From Turritopsis dohrnii (taxonomy: Eukaryota > Cnidaria > Hydrozoa > Anthoathecata > Oceaniidae): a stretch of DNA of 64,000 nucleotides. The stretch is taken from positions 558,001 to 622,000 of the forward strand of contig BQMF02000141.1 of the NCBI GenBank assembly GCA_027922465.2, in the 5' to 3' direction. Under the pieces are notes generated by a model. The model did not search any database. It was not told the origin of the DNA and saw nothing but the letters and a program-made list of their open reading frames with translations. Below, one piece after another: positions 1-11,551 of this stretch. Position 1 is the first letter of the stretch. Every line of letters starts with the position of its first letter. Both the position numbers and the translations under genes were made by a program.

Positions 1-1
1 T

Positions 2-106
2 CCAGTAAAAAGACTGGAATACACAATGAACCAGCATTTATTATCATCGTGTCCAGAAGCACAAATCGTGAAACCTGAAGTAAAGAAAAGGAAACGGGAA
101 GAATAG
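2..106 (+). CDS. Possible C-terminal end of a gene truncated by the window edge
   Basis: An open frame runs from the left edge to a TAG at 104-106. It encodes about 34 residues and ends in a basic lysine/arginine cluster (VKKRKREE) of the kind seen in nuclear or nucleolar proteins. The composition is more protein-like than in nearby frames, but no domain is visible and the rest of the gene lies outside the window. I do not recognise the family. It could be chance, since 35 codons without a stop is not rare even in AT-rich DNA. Confidence 0.25.
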   Translation, partial: PVKRLEYTMNQHLLSSCPEAQIVKPEVKKRKREE

Positions 107-223
107 TTAATGAATGTCCAGTTATCAAGTCTCTTTTTTATATGTGTTAATACTCAACATTGTTCAATCTCGTTCGGAACAACAAAAATGTGGAAGTGAG
201 AAAATCTCGAATATACCAAATGT

Positions 224-384
224 CGGTGCTATTTCCTTTTCGCACCCCCCACTCTCCGTCCAGGGTCAGGGTTAGGGTAAGGGTTAGGATTAGGGTTATT
301 TTTATCTCCGTGATGAAGAGCCAACTAGTAAAAAAAATATGGCAGATACATTTAGGGGGGGTGCGAAAAGGAAATAGCGCCCCA
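224..384. mobile_element. Small inverted-repeat element with telomere-like repeats
   Basis: Two arms of about 24 bases, sharing gctatttccttttcgcaccc, face each other at 225-250 and 356-382. Between them, at 261-297, lie five or six imperfect TTAGGG-type units (gggtcagggttagggtaagg and onward). There is no coding content. The form is that of a very short non-autonomous DNA element (MITE). The telomere-like core could be captured telomeric DNA or chance amplification inside the element. Confidence 0.55.
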
Positions 385-727
385 AATGTCTGCATTAGTA
401 AACAAAAAAAGGAAAGAGTGATTTTAGAATTTTTTAATCATTATATAATTAGTTAATTTATTTTCTAAAGCTGGAATTAATTTCAGAGTTAATATATATA
501 TATATATATATAGATATAATTTTCAGTTTAACGGCTCACATTCGAAAATCCAGTGCATGAAAATTATGAATGTTTAAGATGTTGCACAAACTTGAAAAAA
601 AATGTTTTTCATCAACCATCTAACGACACAAAAACATTTGCCAAGTCCATGGGAAAACTTCGAGGATACGTAAAAATCGCATTAACCAAACCTCACAAAT
701 TACATGGGGCAATACCAACAGAAACAT
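385..727. other. Non-coding stretch with a TA microsatellite
   Basis: This holds a (TA)n run at about 490-515 and otherwise AT-rich sequence. No gene is supported; the short plus-strand frame at 553-753 has no recognisable features. Confidence 0.5.
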
Positions 728-1219
728 TTACAGGCAATATAGAGCTTCGATAACACCACTATCTGCTACAATCATTCTCTTCATAAGAGAATGAAACATG
801 TGGTGAGTGCTTCTGATAGATTTTACATCCAGTGAAACAAGGATCGTGCCATAAATGCCAATAGAACTTAGTACCTTTTCTGCCTTCAGGCCAGCACTTC
901 TCAGCCACTGATGGGTGTCATTTGAATCAACATCAGCTTTCTGACTTCGAAGAGCATACTGACCATGGAGAGGCTTTCCTTTCCAGGTGTCATGGAATGC
1001 TTTGGTTCCATTCATTTTTGCAATTTTCTTTAACTTTCGGGCATTCTCTGTGACTTTTGTTTCTCCCTCAAACTCTACCTCAAGGTCCATTCCCAATTCA
1101 TTTGCAAACTTCCTTCCTTCCTTAACTACAGAATGTAGCTTCTTTCGATTCTCGTGTTGAAAGACTCGTTGCATCATCCTAGGCGTGTAAACAAACACGA
1201 CAAATCGATCTTTTAACAT
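728..1219 (-). pseudogene. Retroelement-derived fragment (region downstream of RT)
   Basis: This is a 163-codon open frame. Its middle (WKGKPLHGQY, then WLRSAGLKAE) resembles the linker found after the reverse transcriptase domain in many invertebrate retroelement proteins, where an HGQF motif is followed by W-L-(K/R)-x-G-x-L-K-x-E and then a zinc-knuckle region. The sequence departs from that pattern after the LKAE residues and no RT core is visible, so this looks like an isolated relic. The family call rests on recalled motif similarity only. A diverged host gene cannot be excluded. Confidence 0.35.
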
Positions 1220-3900
1220 CAGTGAAATGGTGATGAAATGATTTTTTGGATAAAATCATGCGGCTTATCCATTTGCTAGTATATTGTCGAGTACAAATGC
1301 CATGTTAGTTTTCAGTTGCTATCTTCTAGAAATTGATTGGGAGCATCAAAGTCAAGTCAAAAATATTTAAAAAAGGCTGACATCATCAATCCCATACAAA
1401 TAAGTCAAGAAATTTAACCACACATACATTGAAAACTCATAAACAATTTCTAACTTTGGTGATCTCTGCAATATTGAATAAGGTGCCTTTGTAAATCATT
1501 TTCACCATGTATCTAAACACTTTCAGTTCAGAGCTCCCAGAAACTGAGCATAATGCTAACAGCACAGTAAGATTAGAATCCAAAGCCTGAGGCTTTCAGA
1601 AGGGAATTCAAGTTCTTCAAAACCTGTTGAACATCCCAAATGACAACAAATCATGGCTGTGATCTCTCATTATTAAACGTACCAGTGGTAAACACACAAA
1701 AACAGGGTGTTTCTCAACTGTAAAACCATCAATAGGTTCACGATAAGTTGAAATATCTGACCTATAGCCGTTGACACTTACAGTAAGAAAATCTAACATA
1801 TCATTCAAAGTTTGTCACGCCAGCTTACACGTTCTCTCCAGTAGTTTAGAATTGCACCCTTTCTTCTTCATATTGAGTCTGTGGTAACAAAACTGGATCT
1901 GCAGTTACCATCTGCAGAAGTTGACTGTGCCATGGGTTGTGTTTACCAAGATGGTGTAAGACTGTGGAGACTTTGTCTCTTTTTGTTTTCATAAAAACTA
2001 TTCCTATTATTGAAATTACAGGGACAGCATACAGGTAGTGATTGTTCCATCCCTGTTGCAAAGCATCTTGTGCTCTGCATCACCCTGGTTCTGGTCCTCA
2101 TGACATGTTTTCCGGGGAACTGACAGAATAGTCTGAGGCAAGCAAGTCTATTGCTGGTCTGCCCCATTTTTCCCAACCTAGTTTCAATGCATCAGATTGG
2201 AGTATGACCTGATGTTGTGTTTATCCACCATTGTAACTCCTTTATAATTGCTTTTTGAACACATGCTCTGTAATTGCTCTATAATTTTAAGACTGTTATT
2301 AGATTTTGTCGTAGGTATTTAATCTGCAGGTTTGCAGGGAGTATTGTTTGAGTATCTAAGCATACTCAAACACAGCAACATTTTCAAACTATTCGCATGA
2401 ATTTGTTTAAGGAACTCTGTAACTCTTATGTCTTGATTTAAAATATCTTGTATTGTCGCACAGAAGCCTGGATATGCAGACAGTTTCAAGGATGAAATGT
2501 TGAGAACATAAACAATAATGATTGTAAAACATACAAGCTTTGTTTTACTTATTGCGATCTTTGTAAAACGCACCACCTCGACCACCTCGAGGCTAAGAGA
2601 AGGAGAATAGACCTCAGTTGTGTTCTCCTAACAGAATATTTATTTGTCTTATTGAGTTATATTTTGTGTACCATCTCGCTTGTTATCTGATTTCCGATGG
2701 AAACTTATTCTGTAAAGAGGCAATCCTCAACAGTTCTCGTCTGTTTATAAACTGTCTTTTTATCTGTTTCTAGTATTTCAATATAATGAACTGTTATGAA
2801 GATTGCAAGAAAACTTAAGTCAATTTCTATAAGAGAATCTTCACGAAAGAACCATTCATTTCATTATCTCGTTTATTTGGTGTTTTAATGCTAGTCATCA
2901 GCTCGTTTCCAGACACATCAACACACACTGCAACCACCTATTCTACTTGCAATAATTCACTATTTTGGAGCAAATTGCAAAAGTTCTTCAATTTTTCTCA
3001 AAAATTTTCACAGAGGAATTTCGAATTTTCGGGTTGCCTGGACTCTACAAGGATTGAAACAAGTTGATGTTTTTAGATGAATTTTTTTCCCATGAAGATC
3101 TGGTTACAATCGTTAAACATACAAAAGACAAGAATAGAAAAGATGAAAATAAATGAAAAATGGACACTATACCAACTTATTGTGATGTTCTGTGAATGTG
3201 GAACAAATTCGACTTTCGTCAGTGTTGAGGACTCGCAACTGGAGTGTTAAATTTTTGAGATTTCCCTCTTTCTCCTCATTATCAATAAAATACGGGTGAA
3301 AAACGTTTTCTTATATGGAAACCAGATCTAACAATTCAAAGATACAAACATAAAAATTAAATAAAACTGTCTTGAAAATTATGAGATTGACAAAGGTTCC
3401 CCAAAACCGTGAGATACGTACATCTTGTTTCATGTTCTATAAATTTGGAATAGTTTTACAAAAATGTTTTCAAACAAAGAATCAATACAAAGTCCTGTTT
3501 CGACTTCGGTTTGCACAACCGCCTATTTGTCGGTTCCAAACCTCAATTGCTTTTCACCCGAAGCTCAAAGGAAGCCATCGCCTTCATAACACTTAAGGCA
3601 TTCATTGTGAGCTGCTCTTTTCCGCTAGCAGGATAGAATTTAAATGATCTAAAATAAAATAAACATACGATAGAATGCAGCATTAAAACATACAGTGTTT
3701 TATATTGCATCGAAATAGAAGGCATTTTCATAGCAAATCATCCCAAGGTTGGAAAACGATATTCTCTTAATTATACTAAGTTATACCCAATTGGTGAAGG
3801 GGAAACTACACACGAACTGAAGAAAAATTTATTGCTTATTAGGTTTAGAAATGTTGTTAAATTTCCTAAATAAGAAGTAAGGAAAAATGCTTTAATTTTG
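1220..3900. other. Intergenic, no gene seen
   Basis: Only short frames without domain features occur on either strand. I could not identify splice-linked exons, RNA genes or clear repeats in this stretch. Confidence 0.5.
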
Positions 3901-3908
3901 TTACTATG

Positions 3909-3911
3909 GGA

Positions 3912-3948
<37 letters not shown>
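3909..3948. repeat. (ATT)n microsatellite, possible 3' tail of the adjacent LINE
   Basis: There are about 13 ATT units. On the minus strand this reads (AAT)n and lies about 500 bases past the stop codon of the minus-strand non-LTR retrotransposon. Several CR1/L2-type LINEs end in short tandem repeats, so this may be its tail; that link is inference. Confidence 0.5.
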
Positions 3949-3949
<1 letters not shown>

Positions 3950-4447
3950 ATCATATATTTGGGATCCATTCATTACAAAATGGTTCTTCTCCCTACAACT
4001 TAAAAATAAAAATAAAAATACTAAAATATATATCTTTATTAGTATGTAAATTAAAATATCGAGATTAAAACAAACTGAATAAAATGTAGGACACAACTTG
4101 AGAATGTCATTGATTTGAGTACGACAATAAGAAACCTTATGAAATTAAATTGAAAGAATCTTAGCCTGGATGAACTGGGCAAATAGAGGAAATATAGCAA
4201 TATGCAAGCTGGCCAAGACGCACCCTCTATAGGAGATTAACTATAAATAAACCATAAATAAATGTATAAAGAGATAAAAATTTAGATTACCACATTAAAT
4301 ATTTCGTATTAAAAGTTTAAAAAAATTTTATGGCAGAAATAAGATGACGAAAGTACTAGTATTCACCAAACACACTTGAAAAGGGAAGAGTAGCTTCAGC
4401 AAATCAGGAAGAATATACCAAAGTTCTATTGCAAACGCCATATAATA

Positions 4448-6722
4448 TTATAGAGATAAAACTCTAGCAAGAGCTCTATCACTATAATATCGTTTAGCTT
4501 CCCTGTAAAATACTTTTTTATTATTAATAACTCTAATAGCTTTTGGTAAATTATTAAAAGTATTAAAAACTTGATCATTAAAGGTGTTTTTTTCACCATG
4601 TTTAACCATCATTTCAATATCTCTTCTAGTTGTTCTCTTAGATTCTTGTAGTTTGACAGGCAGGTATTTCGGCCAGTTTCGATCGTGTAAGGCTGAGAAG
4701 CAACAATTTGCAATAGAAAAGTTTATTAATTCACTAATAGGTAACCAACCTAATGTTCTAATCATATCAGGTTCTTTCACGTATCGACCTAATACATACC
4801 TAGCAACCGTATTTTGTGTTTTTTGTAGCCGTTGAATTTGATACTTTGGTAGCTGACTGTATACTACTAAGCAATATCTAATTTTTGATATAATCAAAGT
4901 TTCAGCCAGAGATTTACGAACTTTATATGGTGTGAAGCGTTTAAATTGACGAAGACTTCTAAGTGTCGGATAAGAAGATTGAATTACATTATTTACGTGA
5001 CATGACCAGGATAGGTTTTCATCAAAATGAATTCCCAGAATCTTTTTTGTAGTAACTCTTTCAATACGTTTGCCATTATGCATTACTTTAAGGTTTTCGT
5101 TGATTAGATTATGTCTCTTGCTTAGTTGAGTAGTTGAGAATAGCATAAACTTTGTTTTAGGGTCATTGAAGACCAAGCTGTTATTAGAAGACCATGTTGA
5201 TACAGTTCTTAGATCAGATTCTAATTCTTCTATACATTTTGTTAGATTTTTCGGTTTTGAATGTTTGTATAGGGTGGAATCATCAGCATATTGTAAGGTA
5301 TCACAGGTAACATTCTCTGCAAGATCAATTGTATATAAATTGAATAGGACAGGACCTAAAATGCTGCCCTGCGGTACACCAAAGTTGTTAGGTTTAACGG
5401 ATGAACTTTTGTCGTCTACTTGAACAAACTGCTTTCTTTCTGAGACATACCTATGAATTAGATTTAAAGCTTGTGTAGAAAAATCTAGTTTGTGAAGTTT
5501 TTCTAATAACGTCAGGTGATCTATCGTATCAAATGCCTTGGAATAGTCGAGTAAAATTCCAAGAGTTACCTCACTGGTGTTCATAGCACGTTGAATATCG
5601 TCTCTTAGTTTTAACAATAATGTAGTAGTGGAATGTCCTTTTCGAAAACCTGACTGGGTTTGGTTGTAGTGTGCTTTAACTTCTAAAAAGTGACACAGTT
5701 GATGTAATATGACTCGTTCGTAAACTTTGGACAAAATGCAAAGGATTGATATCGGTCTAAACTCTGTAACATCTTTCGCATGGTCCACTTTTGGTACTGG
5801 GCATACTCGTGCTATTTTCCAGGTTGTTGGGAAAACTCTATTGTCGATGCACGTTTTAATAATATGAACCAATGGTGAAGTGACATCATCTACAACTGGT
5901 TTCAAATATCGTATTGGAATGCCATCATGGCCTGTGGAGCAGTCATTTTTTATTTCGAGAAGAATATTTCTAACTTCGTCGTAGTTGGTATGCTTGATTT
6001 TAAACGTATCTGCATTTACGTCATCGGAGATATTTTCAAAGAATTTAGTAGAATCACATGGTTCATTCATTTTACCAGTCAGGCGAGAGCTTAAGGATGT
6101 AAAATAATTATTAATATCTGTGGGGTGAAGTGTTATGCGATCATTCTGTTTATTTAATAATCTATGAACAGTATTCCAGACTTTAGCTGGCTGTTTCTCC
6201 GAGAGTGCTTGGCGTAAGAAATTAGCTTTAGTTTCTTTAATAGTTCTTTTGAGTTTATTTCTGGTGTTTTGGTAGTTGGTATGATTACTCTCAGATTTAT
6301 CCTTGCGATAAATAGTACGTTGAAAGTCTAAGTCGTTCTGGAGATTTACGATTTTTTGATCATTCATCCAAGGAGCTACCGGTCTAGTGAGTTTTACTTT
6401 TCTTAAAGGAGCATGAGAGTTGATGCAATCTATAATTAACTTATTGAATATCGAGACTTGATCTTCTGGGTCATCGAATGAATATACTAAATTAAGTGGT
6501 AGTTGCTGAAAATCAGATACATAGCTATTCATATCAAGAGCTTTTTCGTTACGTATAAACTTGTAGCGTGGTGTGTACTTTGCTTTTTTGACATTGAAAA
6601 TTACATACGGAGCATCATGGTCGCTTATTTCTTCAGTATGCAGAATGTCTTGATGAATAACACCATTTGGTATCGTACTAATAATATGATCTATCAACGA
6701 TTTTGACTTCCTTGTTGCTTTG
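4448..6722 (-). pseudogene. Non-LTR retrotransposon (CR1/L2-like LINE), 3' part: end of endonuclease plus reverse transcriptase
   Basis: This is the C-terminal portion of the LINE polyprotein. It begins inside the endonuclease domain (SDHDAPYVIF, the S-D-H motif of APE-type endonucleases). The reverse transcriptase follows, with FRPIS, GFRKGHSTTT, DYSKAFDTIDH, GVPQGSILGP and the catalytic YADD box all intact. A C-terminal region with the usual LGIHFDENLSW motif comes next. The frame is open for the whole stretch. The upstream continuation is displaced by the 1.8 kb insertion at 6723-8548 and resumes in frame at 8555. The PHD-like plus APE plus RT order fits the CR1/L2/Jockey group; I did not resolve the clade. 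Confidence 0.9.
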
Positions 6723-7313
6723 TACGGTGGCATGTATGTGCCAAATTTTGGATGTGTTTTTATTTCATGAAAACTCGGGAAAAAAAGTGCGACAGGAAGA
6801 AATGAAGTGTTTTTTTGGTTCAAATATTTTTGTTGTTGAAGAAATAAGTACGATTTTTTTTATCATGTTCAAAAAAAAATGTGTCTACTAAAAAAAGACG
6901 AGATTTTTTTCTATCATGTTCAAAAAAAATGTGTCTACTAAAAAAAGACGAGAATTTTTTCTATCATGTTCAAAAAAAATGTGTCTACTAAAAAAAGACG
7001 AGAATTTTTTTTATCACGTTCAAAAAAAATGTGTCTACTTAAGGCTGAAATACACTATCATTTTTCAATGATCATTTTTCAATGATCATTGAAAAATGAC
7101 AGTGTATTCAGAAAAAAATGTCATTTTTTATACTCTCATTTTCAATGACATTGAAAAATGATAAGTTGAACATGTTCAACTTTTAATTTTTCAATGTCAT
7201 TTTTTTTCTATTGTTTCGAATCGAATCTATTGTTTTCGCGCACGTGTTCGTTGCACGCGATGTGATTTTAGACATTCACATAAACAAAAATAAGAAGACT
7301 TTTACACGCGAAA

Positions 7314-7385
7314 ATGAGGACGCAAAAAGCAACTGAAACATTTATTGAAATTTGGAGGAGTCAACCAAGTTTTAATCGCATGTAA
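7314..7385 (+). pseudogene. MADF/Myb-like Harbinger accessory protein, N-terminal fragment
   Basis: A 23-codon frame, MRTQKATETFIEIWRSQP and onward, resembles the start of a MADF domain (F-I-x-x-W-x-x-x-P), the DNA-binding accessory protein encoded with many Harbinger transposases. It stops at 7383-7385. The fragment is short, so the call relies on its position opposite the transposase fragment. Confidence 0.4.
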
Positions 7386-7431
7386 ATAGCTTCACAAAAT
7401 TAAAAGATGAACTGGGACAATGTGCTTTAAC

Positions 7432-7705
7432 TTAAACAGGGATTGGGTCTCGTATTTTTGTCATAATATCACCGTCTGTGAGATGAAGCAGCTCATCGAA
7501 AATATTCGGTGGCATTTTTAAAAATCTCGTATATTCTGCGATTTCCCCCACACGTAGTTCATGCTTGAGGGTATTATAGATGCCAAGTTCATTTCGTCTA
7601 TTTAGCCATGCCTTTACCCATGCACTTCTTTTTTTGGTTTTCTGCGTTCAACTCTCTTTTTTGATAAAATACGAGAGCAGCTGCTGTTTCTTCCTCAGGA
7701 TCCAT
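7432..7705 (-). pseudogene. HARBI1-like transposase, N-terminal fragment
   Basis: The fragment starts at ATG 7705 with an acidic MDPEEE leader. After a one-base slip in a poly-A run it reads the typical Harbinger N-terminal segment: WVKAWLNRRNELGIYNTL, then ELRVGEIAEYTRFLKM and FDELL. It ends at a TAA at 7432-7434. The DDE catalytic core is absent. Without the frameshift this would be about 90 residues, so it cannot act as a transposase. Confidence 0.7.
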
Positions 7706-8554
7706 GTTTGTAATTTTCAATGATAGTGTATTCGCGCCGAAATTTTTAATTTTCAATGTCATTGGAATGTATCATTGAAAAATGATCATTGAAAAATGAT
7801 AGTGTATTTCAGCCTTAAAAAAAGACGAGATTTTTTTCTATCATGTTCAAAAAAAAATGTGTCTACTAAAAAAAGACGAGAATTTTTTTTATCACGTTCA
7901 AAAAAAATGTGTCTACTAAAAAAGGACGAGATTTTTTTATATTAAAAAAAAAAAGTGCGTCAGAGTATAATATTTAGATTAGACGCGTTTTTTTTATTGC
8001 ACATGTTCCATTAGCCTCTGTTCCATACTTGTGCTTGCTGGTTAAGCAAACACAGACTAGAACCCATGGACATAAACAAAAATGGCGAACCAAAGCAGCA
8101 GGAAGGAGATGGAAGATTTAAATCTCGTAAGTGCTAGATTTCACCGTCGTTTGAAATATCTTTCGATAATCTTGTCTTTATCCATGTCTCTTTACGGAAT
8201 TTACTACATGAAATGCATCGTACCACTTCTCCCACCATCTTGCGTTTGTTGTATTATAGTCACGTGTTATCACCACGTGACAAACAAAAAAAAAACATGT
8301 CTTTTTTTTGGACGTACTTTTTTTTTCAACAAAAAAAAACATGTCTTTTTATTGAACGCACTTTTTTCAACAAAAAAAAAACATGTCTTTTTTTTGGACG
8401 TACTTTTTTTTCAACAAAAAAAACATGTCTTTTTATTGAACGCACTTTTTTCAACAAAAAAAAAACCTTCCTTTTTTTTGGACGTACTTTTTTTGAGTTT
8501 TCATGAAATAAAAACACATCCAAAATTTGGCACATACATGCCACCGTAGCTTTG

Positions 8555-9605
8555 GTTACATGCTGACGTAATGAAAATGAGTGCAAAATGTCTTTGTAAC
8601 GGCTTTGTGATTGTTTGTTTCCATTTAAAAGATCAATATTCAAGTCACCAGTAATGATTATAACACCACTCCATTTTATGTAGATCTCAGTTAAAATCCG
8701 CTCAAATCTTTCAAGCCAAACAAGTTTTTCGGTTTCATTTGAGCTTGGTTGATATACTACACCAATAAGAAACGGCGTATTTTTGTTTCTACCTTGAACC
8801 TCGATCCAGAGCATTTCGATCGATTCATCAATTCTTCCAAGATCGTGTCAAACTTGAAACTCATATGTTCTTTAATGTAGAAACCAACTCCGCCACCGGT
8901 TTTTGTCTCCCTATTTTTAAATTCAGATTTATAACCATCAATCTGTACATATTGAAGCTGAGTTTTGTTATTTTTAAGCCAGGTTTCACTTAATGCGACA
9001 ATATCGAATTTATATTTGTTCATCATGTATGAAAACTCGTCAAATGAAGATGATAGACTCTGTGCATTAAGATGAGCCACGGATATATAACGATGGTGTT
9101 TATTAAGTATATCAAGGTGCTTGTTTTGATGTTCGACCATTTCATATTCGTTACGAATTGAAGAGTCTAACGCGTGTAGGTGTCTCACTTTATGGAAAGG
9201 TAAAGCACTCTGAATACAAGACGAGCAAATCCAGTCTTGCATTGACGTAGATAATATTTTTTTATTGGAGGTAATACATTTTAGATGCGTAATTTTGTGA
9301 CAAACGGTACAATAAGTCTTTTTACTGTTACTACGGACTGTTTTCTTGCATGTTGAACATGTAGGAGACTTTTGTTTGTTACCAGGTATATCACCTGATA
9401 AAATCAAACGGAGTGTCATGACTGTGTTAGCATAATACAAAGTTCTCGATTTTGCTAATCTTATCTTTTTATTGTTGGTGTTGTTACGTATGTAAGTGTT
9501 ACGAAAGAAGTTGGTCTTTTGGGAAAAATTATCATCTGACTGTCTGAAGCAATTTTCGGCCATAATTATCAACGCTATTAGTATAATGCTCTTCATCGTA
9601 GACAA
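8555..9605 (-). pseudogene. Non-LTR retrotransposon (LINE), 5' part: PHD-like zinc finger plus endonuclease
   Basis: This is the N-terminal portion of the same LINE. From the ATG at 9605 it reads a basic leader, a PHD-like zinc finger (CSTCKKTV ... CTVCHKITHLKC ... WICSSC) and then an APE endonuclease with HLNAQSL, ALSETWL (catalytic Glu) and GGGVGFYIKE. A single-base slip near 8845 moves the frame; the continuation carries WIEVQG, GVVYQPSS and GDLNIDLL (Asp/Asn pair). The reading frame then meets the MITE insertion at 8548. The frameshift and the insertion are the only breaks I see, so this copy is relatively young. Confidence 0.85.
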
Positions 9606-10835
9606 TTTTTATAAGAGAGAGAAATTGGCGTTTTCAGTGTAAAATTTCTGTTTGTTGAAAAATAAATTTCTAAGATTAGTTTCAACGCTCAACCAAAATT
9701 TGTGATAAACAAACAAATATTAATACCAGCTTTGAGTACTCAACTGCTACCACTCTTTAAATTCATAAGCAGCATAAAATATTCAAATATCATATAACAA
9801 TAACACTTTTTAAAACTTCTTCGCTTAAGCGACGAGAGCACGTCTTGTCTTCACGTCCTTCATCAATTAAATGATAATGGGAATGAAAATGGGAATGGCT
9901 TATTAGTTGCAACTGTCCCGAAACAACATAAAATAAGATCTGTTTGCTGGTTGCATTAATATGAATGTTTCCTTTACTTAACACTAAACAATCAAACAGA
10001 ACACTAAAAGGCTGAAAACTCTTTTCTCCTGTATAGATTACTCGTACATGCAATTTTTGGAACAAGTTTTCATCTTTTTGTGGCCATTCTAATTGATTTG
10101 ATTCACTAGATTGTTTTTGTTGATTTTAGATAGTGTGAAAAGCCATGTAACTGATGACCTTATTTGCTTCTTCATGAACAATTTTGTAAGGGATGGTTTA
10201 ACAAAGCCTTTTTGATTGGTAAATGAAAGATGTCAAATGTTAGACAGTGATTGTTGATTAAAGTTAGATGGTGGTGCGGCATTGAAGCATTCTCTACACA
10301 CCCTTGTTGAAATCTTGTGAATAATTTAACAGGCAATGATCGATGCCTTGTATATACTTGGGAATTGTGTGGAAGTTTATGCAATATCGAGAATTTAAAG
10401 ATTTTTCATTCATTACGGAGCATTTCCATTTGTTGAGGGAAAACACAGATGTACAAGAATGAGGTTCAAATGTCAAACGATTGGCTTCCTTTGATCCGGT
10501 TATTGTGTTGCATATCAAAATTTGTTTAGGACTTGATTTAAGTTATCTGATATCTGGATTATTGTTAAAGCTTTTTGTAACCTTTTGAGTGCACTTTTAC
10601 ACTTTCAAACATCAATAGACAAGGTTTCTAATAGACTTTATAGTGCTGCAAACATCTGCAAAACCAGGATGACCTGAATTCATCAAAATTTATATTGCAT
10701 GTAACTACAGAACTGCTCAATTTTAGTATTTACTTGTGACAATGGAATTCTACACAACTGTTGGAAATTTTATTCCAAAAATTTAATGCTTTATTATCTT
10801 AAAGATAATTTAATATTGAATGTGTTCTCATTGAC
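9606..10835. other. Intergenic, possibly LINE 5' region, no gene seen
   Basis: Only short frames occur. The first few hundred bases may be the 5' untranslated part of the minus-strand LINE. No other structure was recognised. Confidence 0.45.
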
Positions 10836-11551
10836 TTTAGGACACCCGTGGTGGAGTAAAGTATTTAAAATACCCGTGGTTTCTCCTCCTACTACTACTA
10901 CTACTCCTCCAAGTTATGAACGTTTTCGTGCAGCGTTTACATGACATCGTTGCCGAATTCGCAAATTTGGGCAAATTAGGACTTCCAGTTGACCAATTTT
11001 CATGAAAATTTGCACAGAGCACAATTGAAAGGTGCTGATTTCGAATTTGACAATGATTTTGCCAGGTTTGACTAAAATTGGGCAATTTAGGCCAAATTTG
11101 GACCAAATTTCGAAAGTTCTTCAATTTTCATAAAAATTTGCACGGATCACATTTGAAAGGTGCTGATTTCAAATTTGACAATGATATTGCCAGGTTTGAC
11201 TAAAATTGGGCAATTTAGGCCAAATTTGGACCAAATTTCGAAAGTTCTTCAATTTTCATAAAAATTTGCACGGATCACATTTGAAAGGTGCTGATTTCAA
11301 ATTTGACAATGATATTGCCAGGTTTGACTAAAATTGGGCAATTTAGGCCAAATTTGGACCAAATTTCGAAAGTTCTTCAATTTTCATGAAATTTTCCACG
11401 GATCACATTTGAAAGGTGCTGATTTTGAATTTGCCAGTCATTTTATTAGATTTGAACATAATTTGGTAATTCGGCAACGTTGTATTTTTGAGACTAAATA
11501 TGCATCGTTGTGTTACGTCCTGAAGTCTTCAAGCCAAGCGGCTTCTTGTTT
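10836..11551. mobile_element. Dispersed element with 128-bp tandem array (copy 1)
   Basis: This starts with ttaggacacccgtggtggag, followed by a (CTC)(CTA)n tract, and ends with aagccaagcggcttcttgtt. Between these are four units of 128 bp, marked by tgaaaggtgctgatttc at about 11023, 11151, 11279 and 11407. An inverted copy lies at 34311-35268 and a truncated copy at 37997-38245. No terminal inverted repeats and no coding frame are visible. A non-autonomous element with an internal satellite is the simplest reading. Confidence 0.7.

Larger units (their letters stand above)
7040..7818. mobile_element. PIF/Harbinger deletion derivative nested in the inverted-repeat element
   Basis: Inverted termini of about 45 bases (ggctgaaatacactatcatt and complement) are bordered by TTAA/TTA and interrupt the ATT-rich tandem repeats of the enclosing element. 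Inside are the N-termini of two Harbinger-type proteins facing each other: a transposase start on the minus strand (7432-7705) and a MADF-like start on the plus strand (7314-7385). The middle of both is missing. This is what an internal deletion of an autonomous Harbinger would leave. The exact duplication (TTA or TTAA) is ambiguous because the target is A/T-rich. Confidence 0.75.
6723..8548. mobile_element. Inverted-repeat DNA element (MITE-like) inserted in the LINE
   Basis: The terminal inverted repeats match perfectly over about 54 bases (tacggtggcatgtatgtgcc at the left end, its complement at the right). The hexamer gctttg is present on both sides (6717-6722 and 8549-8554), a 6-bp target-site duplication. 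Taking out the element and one hexamer leaves the LINE frame continuous. The interior holds tandem arrays of about 57-bp units rich in poly-A/T at 6866-7035, 7818-7945 and 8285-8490. A short frame starting at 8082 reaches a good GTAAGT donor after 15 codons and may be the first transposase exon of the parent element. The superfamily is undetermined. Confidence 0.85.

Noticed and set aside
160..456. Frames on both strands at 147-456 with VRVRVRVRIRV and LTLTLTLTL stretches
   Set aside because: They are translations of the telomere-like repeat block inside the inverted-repeat element, not proteins.
8082..8549. 155-codon frame with KKKHVFL repeats
   Set aside because: The second half is a poly-A/T-rich tandem repeat of a mobile element. 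Only the first 15 codons before a splice donor might be a real exon relic.
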